A stretch of 64,000 bases of DNA from an uncultured Bacteroides sp. (GTDB lineage Bacteria; Bacteroidota; Bacteroidia; Bacteroidales; Bacteroidaceae): positions 2,542,001-2,606,000 of the forward strand of contig NZ_OY782186.1 of assembly GCF_963677685.1 (NCBI RefSeq), in the 5' to 3' direction. Both the position numbers and the translations under genes were made by a program. Numbering within the stretch: position 1 is the stretch's first letter; each line of letters starts with the position of its first letter. This document shows, in pieces, positions 20,203 through 30,308 of this stretch. Below the pieces are notes generated by a model that was given only the letters and a program-made list of their open reading frames with translations, had not been told where the DNA came from and made no database searches.

Positions 20203-22086
20203 TTAAAATTGATATACTTGCTCTATGTAATTGATAAAGGCCTGATTAACCAATTTAACTCCACCGGGAGTAGGATAATCACCACTGAAATACCAATCAC
20301 CTTTATTATTTGGGCAAGCTTCGTGAAGGCCTTCGAGATGTTGGTAAACGATCTCCACCTTCGCTTTTGTACCTTTCGGAGTTAGAAGTTCCACCATTTT
20401 AGCAGAAATTTCTTCGTCAGTGAAAGGCGCATATATTTCTTTTACATAATTAACCAATTGTTCTTTAGGAAGATTTACCTGATCTTTAGCTTTATTGTAT
20501 GCCCGCTCAATGGTATCTTTCATCTCTCTTTCTTTGAGCAATTCGATAGCGGCCTTAAAAGCGATAAACTCATTCATGCGCGCCATGTCAATACCGTAAT
20601 AATCAGGATAACGTACCTGAGGAGAGGAAGAAACGATCACAATTTTTTTAGGATTCAACCGGTCGAGAATACCGATGATACTCTGTTTGAGAGTAGTACC
20701 CCTTACGATACTGTCATCAATAACCACCAAATTATCCTGATGAGGTTTCAAACTTCCATAAGTAATGTCATACACGTGTGCTGCCAGATCGTTACGGCTA
20801 TTATCTTCAGCAATAAACGTGCGGAGTTTTATATCTTTTATTGCTACCTTTTCGCTACGTATACGCATAGACAGAATCTTTTCAAGCTGTTCATGCGTAG
20901 GGTTATGCCCTAACGATTCTATCCGCTCCACTTTTAACTCGTTCAGATAATTATCGAAGCCCTCAAGCATCCCGTAGAAAGCAACCTCCGCTGTATTAGG
21001 AATAAAAGAGAAAACCGTGTTTTCCACATCATTATTTATCGCCTTCAAGATAGGTTCAACTAACTTCTCTCCAAGTCTCTTTCTCTCTTTATAAATTTCG
21101 ACATCACTTCCACGAGAAAAATAAATTCGTTCAAAAGAGCAAGATTTGATCTCTTTCGGCTCAATGATTTGCGAAAGATGCATCTGCCCCGCTTTATTGA
21201 TAAAGATAGCTTCACCCGGCTTTAATTCTTTGACCATTTCTGCAGGAACATTGAATGCTGTTTGTATCACAGGACGCTCGGAAGCTAGAACAGCAACCTC
21301 ATCATCAATATACCAATAAGCCGGACGAATGCCCCAGGGATCACGCACCGTAAAGGTTTCGCCACTTCCGGTTACTCCCGAAACAACATATCCTCCGTCC
21401 CAATCTTTTGTAGAGGTTTTCAATACGTTAGATAGGTCTATACGGTTTTCAATCTCATGTGTGATATCCATCCCGTGCAAACCTTCATCTTCACACTCAC
21501 GATACAAACGCTCCACCTCTCTATCAAGACGATGTCCCATCTGCTCAAGCATGATATAAGAGTCTGAATATTTACGAGGGTGTTGGCCGATAGCGGTAAT
21601 TTTAGAAAAGATTTCATCAACATTGGTCATGTTAAAGTTTCCGCATATAGCCAGATTCTTTGCTCTCCAGTTGTTTCTGCGAAGGAAAGGGTGCACATAA
21701 GTAATACCTGACTTACCGGTAGTACTATATCTTAAATGGCCCATGTATACTTCTCCTGCAAAAGGGAGAGAACGCTTTGCATAATCAGCATCCGAAAGTT
21801 TACCCGAAGGCACTCCACTAAAGAAATTTTGCACATTACCAAATATCTCAGTAATGGCTCCCGAGCCTAAAGCACGTTCACGAAACATGTATTCTTCTCC
21901 CGGATTAGCTTCCAGTTTAACACAAGCCAACCCTGCGCCTTCCTGACCACGATTGTGTTGCTTTTCCATTAAGAGATAGAGCTTGTTCAAACCATACATC
22001 CAGGTTCCATACTTCTCCTGATAATATTCCAGAGGTTTGAGTAAACGAATCATGGCAATGCCACATTCATGCTTCAATTCTTCCAT
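20203..22086 (-). CDS. Amidophosphoribosyltransferase, long form
   Basis: A 627-residue class II (Ntn) amidotransferase fused to a PRPP-binding phosphoribosyltransferase domain, as in PurF, which makes phosphoribosylamine for purines. The catalytic Cys is residue 8 in MEELKHECGIAMIRLL, so a short propeptide must be removed. MGHLRYSTTGKSG and HNRGQEGAGLA are glutaminase motifs; NLVVIDDSIVRGTTLKQSI is the PRPP loop. It is over 100 residues longer than common PurF (about 470-500), the extra part being mostly the C-terminus after ELLKEREMKDTIERAY. Whether it replaces or supplements a standard PurF cannot be seen here. Confidence 0.85.
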   Translation of the reverse strand: MEELKHECGIAMIRLLKPLEYYQEKYGTWMYGLNKLYLLMEKQHNRGQEGAGLACVKLEANPGEEYMFRERALGSGAITEIFGNVQNFFSGVPSGKLSDADYAKRSLPFAGEVYMGHLRYSTTGKSGITYVHPFLRRNNWRAKNLAICGNFNMTNVDEIFSKITAIGQHPRKYSDSYIMLEQMGHRLDREVERLYRECEDEGLHGMDITHEIENRIDLSNVLKTSTKDWDGGYVVSGVTGSGETFTVRDPWGIRPAYWYIDDEVAVLASERPVIQTAFNVPAEMVKELKPGEAIFINKAGQMHLSQIIEPKEIKSCSFERIYFSRGSDVEIYKERKRLGEKLVEPILKAINNDVENTVFSFIPNTAEVAFYGMLEGFDNYLNELKVERIESLGHNPTHEQLEKILSMRIRSEKVAIKDIKLRTFIAEDNSRNDLAAHVYDITYGSLKPHQDNLVVIDDSIVRGTTLKQSIIGILDRLNPKKIVIVSSSPQVRYPDYYGIDMARMNEFIAFKAAIELLKEREMKDTIERAYNKAKDQVNLPKEQLVNYVKEIYAPFTDEEISAKMVELLTPKGTKAKVEIVYQHLEGLHEACPNNKGDWYFSGDYPTPGGVKLVNQAFINYIEQVYQF

Positions 22087-22118
22087 CGTTTATGTTTTCC
22101 TATTTTTATATAAAAACG

Positions 22119-23963
22119 TTATTCAACAGTTACTGATTTTGCTAAATTTCTAGGCTGATCGACATCCATTCCCTTACATACAGCTATATGATAAGCTAAT
22201 AACTGTAACGGAACCGTAGCGATCAAAGGATCAAGGCACTCTATTGTTTCAGGCAATTCAATACAATAATCAGCTACCTTACTAATAAAAGTGTCTCCTT
22301 TAGTAACGAGAGCAATCACCTTACCTTTACGCGCCTTTATTTCCTGAATATTACTCAGGACTTTTTCATATAATCCATTCTTTGTGGCAATCACCACAAC
22401 AGGCATTTCTGCATCAATTAATGCTATCGGGCCATGTTTCATTTCAGCTGCCGGATAACCTTCTGCATGTATATATGATATTTCTTTTAATTTCAATGCT
22501 CCTTCAAGTGCCACTGGGTAGCTATACCCACGCCCTAGGTAAATAAAGTTATGAGCATAAGTGAATATTTTAGATAGCTCGGCGATTTTATCATTTAGTT
22601 CCAATACTTCTTTCATCTTTTCGGGAACGTTATTCAACTCCCCTACAAGTTTCAAAAAGTATTGCTCTGTTATTGTCTTCTTCTCTCTAGCTAATGTCAG
22701 CGCAAGCATAGTAAGTACTGTCACCTGACCGGTAAAAGCTTTAGTAGAAGCCACACCAATCTCCGGTCCCACATGTATATAAGATCCAGTGTGTGTAGCG
22801 CGAGGAATAGAAGATCCTACAGCATTACAGATTCCGTAGATAAAAGCTCCCTTACTCTTAGCCAGCTCTATAGCTGCAAGTGTATCAGCAGTTTCGCCGG
22901 ATTGAGAAATAGCAATGACTACATCTGTGGAATCAATAACAGGATCACGATATCTGAATTCAGAAGCATATTCCACTTCTACCGGAATGCGGCAAAAACT
23001 TTCAATCAGATGTTTCCCAATCAACCCCGCATGCCAAGACGTTCCGCAAGCCACGATAATAAAGCGTTTCGCATTCAGCAATCGCTCTTTATAATCTATA
23101 ACAGCAGAAAGAACAACATTAGAGGCTTCAATATTAATACGACCGCGCATGCAATCATGAATACAATTTGGTTGTTCTACAATCTCCTTTAGCATAAAGT
23201 GGGGATAACCTCCTTTTTCCAACTGACCAAGATTCAATTTCACGCTCTTGACCTCAGGATTCATCTCCACGTTATTCAAGTTCACCACTTTCAGATCTTC
23301 ATCACGGCGAATAACAGCGATTTCTTCATCTTCCAGATAAACTACTTTATCAGTATATTCTACAATAGGAGTCGCATCAGATGCTAAGAAAAATTCTTCT
23401 TGACCAATACCCACTACCAACGGACTACTTTTCCGTGCAGCAATAATTTCATCAGGATGATCTTTTTCCAATACTGCAATCGCATAAGCTCCTATCACCT
23501 CATCAAGTGCCAACTGAACAGCAGTAAGCAAATCTAAGTTATTTGTAGCTTGAATATATTCGATCAATTGCACCAATACTTCTGTGTCAGTGCAACTTTT
23601 AAATTCATAACCTTTTGATTGAAGTTTTTCCTTTAATACAGCGTAGTTTTCAATGATGCCATTGTGAATAAGGGCCAAATTTTCGGAGGAAGAGAAGTGA
23701 GGATGAGCATTTTCTGAACAAGGCTCTCCGTGTGTAGCCCAACGAGTATGGGCAATGCCAATGTTACCGGAAATATCTTTTTGAACGACGAAGTTTTCAA
23801 GGTCGGACACCTTGCCTTTAGTTTTGTACACGTTTAATTCCTGGTTATTACTGATTAATGCCACCCCCGCACTGTCATATCCACGATACTCCAAGCGTTT
23901 CAACCCTTTAATGAGGATGGGATAGGCATTTCTTTTACCAATATAGCCTACTATTCCACACAT
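22119..23963 (-). CDS. glmS: Glutamine-fructose-6-phosphate aminotransferase
   Basis: A 614-residue GlmS, making glucosamine-6-phosphate for peptidoglycan and LPS. Cys2 of MCGIVGYIGKRNAYPIL is the N-terminal nucleophile; HTRWATHGEPCSENAHPH and HNGIIENY complete the glutaminase. Two SIS domains follow (CGTSWHAGLIGKHLIESF; AISQSGETADTLAAIELAK; LGRGYSYPVALEGALKLKEISYIHAEGYPAAEMKHGPIALI), ending DQPRNLAKSVTVE as in GlmS generally. It is first in the glmS-purF-carA-carB operon. A -7 box at 23990-23997 sits 27 nt upstream. No ribozyme is expected or seen. Confidence 0.97.
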   Translation of the reverse strand: MCGIVGYIGKRNAYPILIKGLKRLEYRGYDSAGVALISNNQELNVYKTKGKVSDLENFVVQKDISGNIGIAHTRWATHGEPCSENAHPHFSSSENLALIHNGIIENYAVLKEKLQSKGYEFKSCTDTEVLVQLIEYIQATNNLDLLTAVQLALDEVIGAYAIAVLEKDHPDEIIAARKSSPLVVGIGQEEFFLASDATPIVEYTDKVVYLEDEEIAVIRRDEDLKVVNLNNVEMNPEVKSVKLNLGQLEKGGYPHFMLKEIVEQPNCIHDCMRGRINIEASNVVLSAVIDYKERLLNAKRFIIVACGTSWHAGLIGKHLIESFCRIPVEVEYASEFRYRDPVIDSTDVVIAISQSGETADTLAAIELAKSKGAFIYGICNAVGSSIPRATHTGSYIHVGPEIGVASTKAFTGQVTVLTMLALTLAREKKTITEQYFLKLVGELNNVPEKMKEVLELNDKIAELSKIFTYAHNFIYLGRGYSYPVALEGALKLKEISYIHAEGYPAAEMKHGPIALIDAEMPVVVIATKNGLYEKVLSNIQEIKARKGKVIALVTKGDTFISKVADYCIELPETIECLDPLIATVPLQLLAYHIAVCKGMDVDQPRNLAKSVTVE

Positions 23964-23989
23964 ATTAAATTATGTTTTTATTTCGAGGG

Positions 23990-23997
23990 CAAAGATA
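23990..23997 (-). promoter_or_regulatory. -7 box for the glmS operon
   Basis: Minus-strand TATCTTTG, an exact TAnnTTTG, 27 nt before the glmS start. It gives a leader of roughly 20 nt. Confidence 0.7.
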
Positions 23998-24266
23998 CAT
24001 AATATGAATAACATAAAGATTATAATATCAATTAAAAATTTGACATAAACATACATAAATCTGACTTTTTAGATAAAAGAGCTATTAATATACAAACAGA
24101 AAAGATCAGCAAGCAAATATCCATATTAAAACAGAAATGAAGTAAAGTGATTACAGTTTAAAACAATTAAGCCGTAAAAACTTATAATTCGAAACTAAAA
24201 TCATTTTAAAAGTCATTTTATAAAAGACAAAAGTAATATAAATATAACATTATGAAATTAATTCAT
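23998..24266. other. Divergent intergenic region glmS / gltB
   Basis: Between the two divergent -7 boxes lie about 270 nt of very AT-rich DNA without an open frame. I see no long dyad in it. It separates two operons of glutamine-using enzymes, so shared upstream regulatory sites are plausible, but none can be named from sequence. Confidence 0.4.
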
Positions 24267-24274
24267 TATATTTG
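24267..24274 (+). promoter_or_regulatory. -7 box for gltBD-asnB
   Basis: TATATTTG, an exact TAnnTTTG, 53 nt upstream of the gltB ATG. The 5' leader would be about 45 nt. Confidence 0.7.
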
Positions 24275-24326
24275 CAGGACATTTTGATACAACAAAAGGT
24301 ATTATCATACAAATAAGCTAAAGGTA

Positions 24327-27300
24327 ATGAAAGAAAAAGAACTTTTTAACAACGCAACAGAAGCAATACCTTACCAGCAACAGCCCGAGCAGCGAGGCCT
24401 ATACAATGCTGCCAACGAGCATGATGCATGTGGGGTTGGCATGTTAGTAAATATTCATGGAGAAAAATCTCATGAACTTGTTGAATCTGCATTAAAAGTG
24501 CTTGAAAATATGCGCCACCGCGGTGCAGAGGGCGCTGATAATAAGACAGGAGACGGTGCAGGCATAATGCTTCAAATTCCTCACGAATTTATTCTATTAC
24601 AAGGTATACCAGTTCCTGAAAAAGGAAAGTACGGAACAGGCTTGTTGTTTCTTCCTAAAAATGAAAAAGATCAGGCTACTATCCTCAGCATTGTTATTGA
24701 AGAGATCGAGAAAGAAGGTCTTACATTGATGCACTTAAGAAATGTGCCTACAAATCCGGAGATCCTCGGACATGATTCTTTGGCTAGTGAACCGGATATT
24801 AAACAAATATTTATTACAGGATTCGCAGATGCAGAGACAGCAGAGTACAAACTATATCTGATACGAAAAAAAATAGAAAATAAGATCGAAGCTTCTTCGA
24901 TCGCTACTAAAAAAGATTTTTATGTGGTTTCTCTTTCTACGAGAAACATTATATATAAGGGAATGCTTTCTTCACTACAATTGAGAAACTACTTCCCAGA
25001 TTTAACAAATAATTATTTCACCAGCGGATTGGCATTAGTACACTCTCGATTCAGTACTAATACTTTTCCTACTTGGAGTTTGGCGCAACCTTTCCGCCTA
25101 CTGGCTCATAACGGTGAAATCAATACGATCCGAGGCAATCGTGCATGGATGGAAGCAAGAGAGAGTGTACTGTCATCTTCTTCATTGGGAGATATTAAGA
25201 ACATACACCCTATTATCCAACCTAGAATGAGCGATAGTGCTTCTTTGGATAATGTATTAGAGTTCTTAGTAGCTTCCGGACTAAGCCTTCCGCATGCCAT
25301 GGCTATGCTTGTACCGGAATCTTTCAATGACAAGAATCCTATTAGCGATGATTTGAAAGCTTTCTACGAATATCATTCTATCTTAATGGAACCTTGGGAC
25401 GGGCCTGCTGCTTTATTGTTCAGTGACGGACGATATGCCGGAGGTATGCTCGATAGAAATGGGTTACGCCCTGCACGCTATTTAATCACTCATAACGATA
25501 TGATGGTAGTAGCATCAGAAGTGGGTGTAATGGACTTTGAGCCTGCGGATATTAAAGAAAAAGGTCGTTTGCAACCCGGCAAGATATTATTGGTCGACAC
25601 GGAAGAAGGAAAAGTTTATTATGATAGCGAGCTAAAAGAAGAACTAGCTAAAGCTAAACCTTACCGTACTTGGCTTGCTAACAACCGTATAGAGTTGGAT
25701 GAACTAAAAAGCGGACGCAAAATATCACATACAATAGAGAATTATGATCGCATGCTTCGTGCATTCGGTTACTCTAAAGAAGATATAGAAAAAATCATTA
25801 CCCCGATGAGTACTACCGGCGCTGAGCCTATAAATTCAATGGGTAACGATACTCCGTTGGCTGTCCTTTCCGACAAGCCACAATTGTTATACAATTATTT
25901 CCGTCAGCAGTTTGCTCAGGTAACCAATCCTCCTATTGACCCTATCAGAGAAGAGTTGGTTATGTCTCTTAATGAATATATCGGAGCGGTAGGTATGAAT
26001 ATTCTGACTCCGAATGCAAGTCATTGCAAAATGGTTTGTCTCAACCATCCTATCTTGACTAACACGCAATTAGACCTTCTTTGCAACATCAGATATAAAG
26101 GCTTTAACACCGTTAAATTATCTATGCTATTTGAAGTGGCTAAAGGGAAGAACGGATTACAAGAGTCCTTGACTGATCTATGTAAAATGGCCGAAGATTC
26201 TGTTAGCGAAGGAGTAAACTACATTGTACTATCAGACCGCGGAATAGATGCTACGCATGCCGCTATCCCATCCCTACTTGCGTTGAGCGCTGTACATCAT
26301 CACCTTATCTCAGTAGGAAAACGCGTACAGACTGCTCTTATTGTTGAGTCGGGTGAAATTCGTGAAGTAATGCATGCTGCTCTTCTTCTCGGATTTGGGG
26401 CCAGTGCCATCAATCCATATATGGCTTTTGCTATTCTTGACAAGTTAGTAAGTAGCAAGAGCATCCAGTTAGATTATGCTACCGCCGAAAAGAATTATAC
26501 GAAAGCAATATGTAAAGGATTGCTAAAAGTAATAAGCAAGATGGGTATTAGCACAATGCGCTCTTACAGAGGTGCTAAGATATTCGAAGCTGTAGGTTTA
26601 AGTGAAGAGCTAAGCGATGCATATTTCGGAGGAATATCTTCAAGTATCGGCGGTATTCGCTTGGATGAAATTGCTAAAGATGCTATCACTTTCCATGATG
26701 AAGGTTTTATTCCTGAAAAAGTGGAAGGATTGCTAATAAATAAGGGGTTATATGCTTATCGCACAGATGGAGAACATCACGCATGGAATCCTGAAACGAT
26801 CAGCACCCTACAATTAGCAACTCGCTTAGGAAGTTATAAGAAATTCAAGGAATTCACAAAGATGGTCGATGAGAAGGGATCATCAATTTTCTTGAGAGAT
26901 TTCCTTACCTACAAACGCAAACCAATCAGCATTGATAAGGTAGAGCCAGTAGAAAACATCATGAAGCGTTTCGTTACAGGAGCCATGTCATACGGGTCCA
27001 TTAGTAGAGAAGCTCATGAAACAATGGCTATTGCAATGAACAAAATACATGGTCGTAGCAACACCGGTGAAGGAGGTGAAGATGCGTCTCGCTTCACTCC
27101 TCGTGAAGACGGAACCAGTCTGCGCAGTGCTATCAAACAAGTAGCCTCGGGACGTTTCGGAGTTACTACTGAATATTTGGTAAATGCAGATGAAATTCAA
27201 ATCAAAATAGCTCAGGGAGCAAAACCCGGAGAAGGAGGACAGTTGCCCGGTTATAAAGTGGATCAGGTTATTGCCAAGACAAGACACAGTATCCCGGGAA

Positions 27301-28871
27301 TTTCATTAATCTCCCCTCCTCCACATCATGACATTTATTCGATTGAAGATTTAGCTCAGCTTATATTCGATCTAAAGAATGTAAACCCTAAAGCGGTTAT
27401 TGCTGTAAAACTGGTTGCCGAAACGGGTGTCGGAACAATTGCTGCTGGTGTGGCTAAAGCTAAAGCTGATCTGATTGTTATATCAGGTGCCGAAGGGGGT
27501 ACAGGTGCTTCTCCAGCTTCTTCCATTCGCTATGCGGGAATATCACCGGAATTAGGAGTAAGTGAAACACAACAGACCTTAGTTCTTAACGGACTTCGCG
27601 GACAGATCAAGCTTCAAACAGATGGTCAACTAAAGACAGGACGAGACATCATTATGATGGCTATGTTAGGAGCTGAAGAATATGGATTTGCCACTTCCGC
27701 ATTAATTGTATTGGGATGTGTTATGATGCGTAAATGCCACATGAACACTTGTCCTGTAGGGGTAGCAACTCAGAATGAAGAACTTAGAAAACGCTTCCAC
27801 GGAAGAAGTGAATATTTGATAAATTTCTTCACTTATTTGGCACAGGAAGTTCGTGAACATCTTGCAGAGATGGGATTTGAAAAGTTAGACGATATTATAG
27901 GACGCACCGATCTAATAGACCGTAAAGCTGATGATGGCGTTGAGAAGCATTCATTATTAAACTTCTCCAAGCTGTTGGCCAATATAGATAACGGAGCAGC
28001 TATACGTCACACGATTAATCAAGATCATGGCATTTCTAGCGTTAAAGATGTGGAAATTATCAAAGCTGCTATAGATGCAATAGAAAAAGAAAAAGAGATG
28101 TCGCTAGAGTATACCATTGCTAACACCGATCGTGCTGTAGGAGCCATGCTCTCGGGTACTATCGCAAGCAAACACGGAGAAAAGGGACTTCCCGAACATA
28201 CGCTAAGCATCAAATTCAAAGGCTCTGCAGGACAAAGTTTCGGTGCATTTCTAGTACCGGGCGTAAACTTTAAACTGGAAGGTGAAGCCAACGATTATCT
28301 TGGCAAAGGTCTTAGCGGCGGACGAATAGCTGTATTGCCTCCTGTAAGAAGTAATTTTGAAGCTGAACGTAACACAATAGCCGGTAACACGTTGTTATAT
28401 GGAGCTACTTCAGGAGAAGTATATATAAATGGACGCGTAGGCGAACGTTTTGCCGTACGTAATTCTGGTGCTACTGCTGTTGTTGAAGGTGTAGGTGATC
28501 ACTGTTGTGAATACATGACCGGCGGTCGTGTGGTTGTTCTGGGAGAAACCGGAAAGAACTTTGCTGCAGGTATGAGTGGTGGTGTAGCTTATGTATGGAA
28601 CAAGAAAGGTAATTTCGATTTCTTCTGTAACATGGAGATGGTAGAACTTTCTTTGATAGAGGAAGCTAGTTACCGCAAAGAGTTACACGAATTGATACGT
28701 CAGCATTATTTATACACTGGTTCTAAACTGGCTCGTATGATGCTTGACGATTGGGGACGTTACGTGGAAGAGTTTATCCAAATCGTTCCAATTGAATATA
28801 AGAAAGTTCTGCAAGAGGAGCAAATGCGTAAGTTACAGCAGAAGATTGCTGACATGCAGAGAGATTATTAA
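24327..28871 (+). CDS. gltB: Glutamate synthase large (alpha) subunit
   Basis: A 1514-residue GOGAT large subunit: it hydrolyses glutamine and uses the ammonia to turn 2-oxoglutarate into glutamate. The catalytic Cys is residue 35 (NEHDACGVGMLVNIHG), leaving a 34-residue propeptide. The Ntn amidotransferase domain (MRHRGAEGADNKTGDGAGI; LAHNGEINTIRGNRAWM) is followed by the central domain, the FMN-binding synthase barrel (VTGAMSYGSISREAHETMAIAMN; SGAEGGTGASPASSIRYAG; CVMMRKCHMNTCPVGVATQ with Fe-S cysteines) and the C-terminal GXGXG beta-helix (GNTLLYGATSGEVYINGRVGERFAVRNSGA). gltD follows after 38 nt. Confidence 0.97.
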   Translation: MKEKELFNNATEAIPYQQQPEQRGLYNAANEHDACGVGMLVNIHGEKSHELVESALKVLENMRHRGAEGADNKTGDGAGIMLQIPHEFILLQGIPVPEKGKYGTGLLFLPKNEKDQATILSIVIEEIEKEGLTLMHLRNVPTNPEILGHDSLASEPDIKQIFITGFADAETAEYKLYLIRKKIENKIEASSIATKKDFYVVSLSTRNIIYKGMLSSLQLRNYFPDLTNNYFTSGLALVHSRFSTNTFPTWSLAQPFRLLAHNGEINTIRGNRAWMEARESVLSSSSLGDIKNIHPIIQPRMSDSASLDNVLEFLVASGLSLPHAMAMLVPESFNDKNPISDDLKAFYEYHSILMEPWDGPAALLFSDGRYAGGMLDRNGLRPARYLITHNDMMVVASEVGVMDFEPADIKEKGRLQPGKILLVDTEEGKVYYDSELKEELAKAKPYRTWLANNRIELDELKSGRKISHTIENYDRMLRAFGYSKEDIEKIITPMSTTGAEPINSMGNDTPLAVLSDKPQLLYNYFRQQFAQVTNPPIDPIREELVMSLNEYIGAVGMNILTPNASHCKMVCLNHPILTNTQLDLLCNIRYKGFNTVKLSMLFEVAKGKNGLQESLTDLCKMAEDSVSEGVNYIVLSDRGIDATHAAIPSLLALSAVHHHLISVGKRVQTALIVESGEIREVMHAALLLGFGASAINPYMAFAILDKLVSSKSIQLDYATAEKNYTKAICKGLLKVISKMGISTMRSYRGAKIFEAVGLSEELSDAYFGGISSSIGGIRLDEIAKDAITFHDEGFIPEKVEGLLINKGLYAYRTDGEHHAWNPETISTLQLATRLGSYKKFKEFTKMVDEKGSSIFLRDFLTYKRKPISIDKVEPVENIMKRFVTGAMSYGSISREAHETMAIAMNKIHGRSNTGEGGEDASRFTPREDGTSLRSAIKQVASGRFGVTTEYLVNADEIQIKIAQGAKPGEGGQLPGYKVDQVIAKTRHSIPGISLISPPPHHDIYSIEDLAQLIFDLKNVNPKAVIAVKLVAETGVGTIAAGVAKAKADLIVISGAEGGTGASPASSIRYAGISPELGVSETQQTLVLNGLRGQIKLQTDGQLKTGRDIIMMAMLGAEEYGFATSALIVLGCVMMRKCHMNTCPVGVATQNEELRKRFHGRSEYLINFFTYLAQEVREHLAEMGFEKLDDIIGRTDLIDRKADDGVEKHSLLNFSKLLANIDNGAAIRHTINQDHGISSVKDVEIIKAAIDAIEKEKEMSLEYTIANTDRAVGAMLSGTIASKHGEKGLPEHTLSIKFKGSAGQSFGAFLVPGVNFKLEGEANDYLGKGLSGGRIAVLPPVRSNFEAERNTIAGNTLLYGATSGEVYINGRVGERFAVRNSGATAVVEGVGDHCCEYMTGGRVVVLGETGKNFAAGMSGGVAYVWNKKGNFDFFCNMEMVELSLIEEASYRKELHELIRQHYLYTGSKLARMMLDDWGRYVEEFIQIVPIEYKKVLQEEQMRKLQQKIADMQRDY

Positions 28872-28909
28872 AACAAACCAGTACAAAAGATTTTGAAAGG
28901 AAAATAGTT

Positions 28910-30250
28910 ATGGGAGATCCTAAAGCTTTTCTAAAGATAGAAAGACATGAAGCCGGCTACAGGCCGGTTCATGAAAGAATAACAGATTTTGGTGAAGTGG
29001 AACAAACGCTGAACATGCATGATCGCAAGCTTCAGGCTTCACGCTGCATGGATTGTGGAATACCTTTTTGTCATTGGGCTTGTCCTGTGGCAAACAAACA
29101 ACCGGAATGGCAAGATGCTCTATATAGAGGTAAATGGAAAGAAGCCTATGAAGTGCTTTCTTCAACTTGCGATTTTCCTGAGTTCACAGGAAGAATCTGC
29201 CCTGCTCCTTGCGAGAAGAGTTGCGTTTTGAAATTATCATGTGACGAACCTGTAACGATACGCGAAAACGAAGCTGCTATTGTGGAAGCTGCTTTTCGTG
29301 AAGGATTAATCACTCCTGTTATTCCTAAAAGAAATGGGAAAAAAGTAGCTGTGATTGGAGCCGGACCTGCCGGGTTGACAGCTGCCAACAGATTAAATCA
29401 GAAGGGTTACCTAGTTACTCTATTTGATAAAGCGGAAGCACCAGGCGGATTATTGCGCTTTGGTATCCCCAACTTCAAACTGAACAAAAACATCATTGAC
29501 CGCCGCATGAAAATACTCGAAGCGGAAGGCATTCAGTTTGAGATGGGTGTAGAGATAGATCCTCAAAAATTACCTTCGGGCTTTGATGCTTATTGCTTTT
29601 GTATAGGTGCTGAAACCCCGAGAAATTTAAATATCCCCGGACGTGAGTTAAAGGGTATCCATTTTGCACTTGAAATATTGAGTCAACAAAACCGTATTCT
29701 TGAAGGCAAAACATTTACTAAAGATCAACTGATCAACGCAAAAGGGAAAAAAGTTCTCGTTATTGGAGGTGGTGACACCGGATCGGACTGCATCGGAACA
29801 AGTGTACGTCAAGGAGCTAGCAGCGTTACTCAAATAGAGATCATGCCTCAACCACCCGTTGGGCATAACGATGCCACTCCATGGCCACAATGGCCGTTGG
29901 TGCTAAAAACAAGCACTAGCCACGAAGAAGGCTGTTTGCGTCGATGGAGCCTGACATCCAACCATTTTATCGGTAAAAATGGTAAAGTAACAGGTGTCGA
30001 AGTAGAAGAGGTAGAATGGATACCAGCAAAAGACGGTGGTCGCTCTACAATGAAACCAACTGGAAAGACTGAAATAATCGAAGCTGATCTTGTATTGCTC
30101 GCTATGGGATTCCTTAAACCGGAAGTTCCTAAATTACCCAAAAATGTTTTCTCAGCTGGAGACTATGTACATGGACCAAGTCTTGTAGTTAGAGCTATGG
30201 CAGACGCAAAAGTTATGGTTAATAAAGTAGATGCTTTTCTAAGCAAATAA
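28910..30250 (+). CDS. gltD: Glutamate synthase small (beta) subunit
   Basis: A 446-residue NADPH-oxidising subunit that feeds electrons to GltB. N-terminal Fe-S cysteines appear in SRCMDCGIPFCHWACPVANK and GRICPAPCEKSCVLK. FAD site: VAVIGAGPAGLTAANRLNQKGY; NADPH site: VLVIGGGDTGSDCIGTSVRQG. The C-terminal FAD motif ends VFSAGDYVHGPSLVVRAMADAK. Some 470 residues are typical, so it is slightly short but complete. asnB begins 58 nt later with no terminator in between, indicating a gltB-gltD-asnB operon. Confidence 0.96.
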   Translation: MGDPKAFLKIERHEAGYRPVHERITDFGEVEQTLNMHDRKLQASRCMDCGIPFCHWACPVANKQPEWQDALYRGKWKEAYEVLSSTCDFPEFTGRICPAPCEKSCVLKLSCDEPVTIRENEAAIVEAAFREGLITPVIPKRNGKKVAVIGAGPAGLTAANRLNQKGYLVTLFDKAEAPGGLLRFGIPNFKLNKNIIDRRMKILEAEGIQFEMGVEIDPQKLPSGFDAYCFCIGAETPRNLNIPGRELKGIHFALEILSQQNRILEGKTFTKDQLINAKGKKVLVIGGGDTGSDCIGTSVRQGASSVTQIEIMPQPPVGHNDATPWPQWPLVLKTSTSHEEGCLRRWSLTSNHFIGKNGKVTGVEVEEVEWIPAKDGGRSTMKPTGKTEIIEADLVLLAMGFLKPEVPKLPKNVFSAGDYVHGPSLVVRAMADAKVMVNKVDAFLSK

Positions 30251-30308
30251 AAACGCAGGAGAAAAATTAAAATAATTAATCAATAACCCCCAAAAACGAA
30301 GAAAACGT

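Noticed and set aside
24000..24260. Small genes in the glmS-gltB gap
   Set aside because: Only very AT-rich sequence with short, stop-filled frames was seen.
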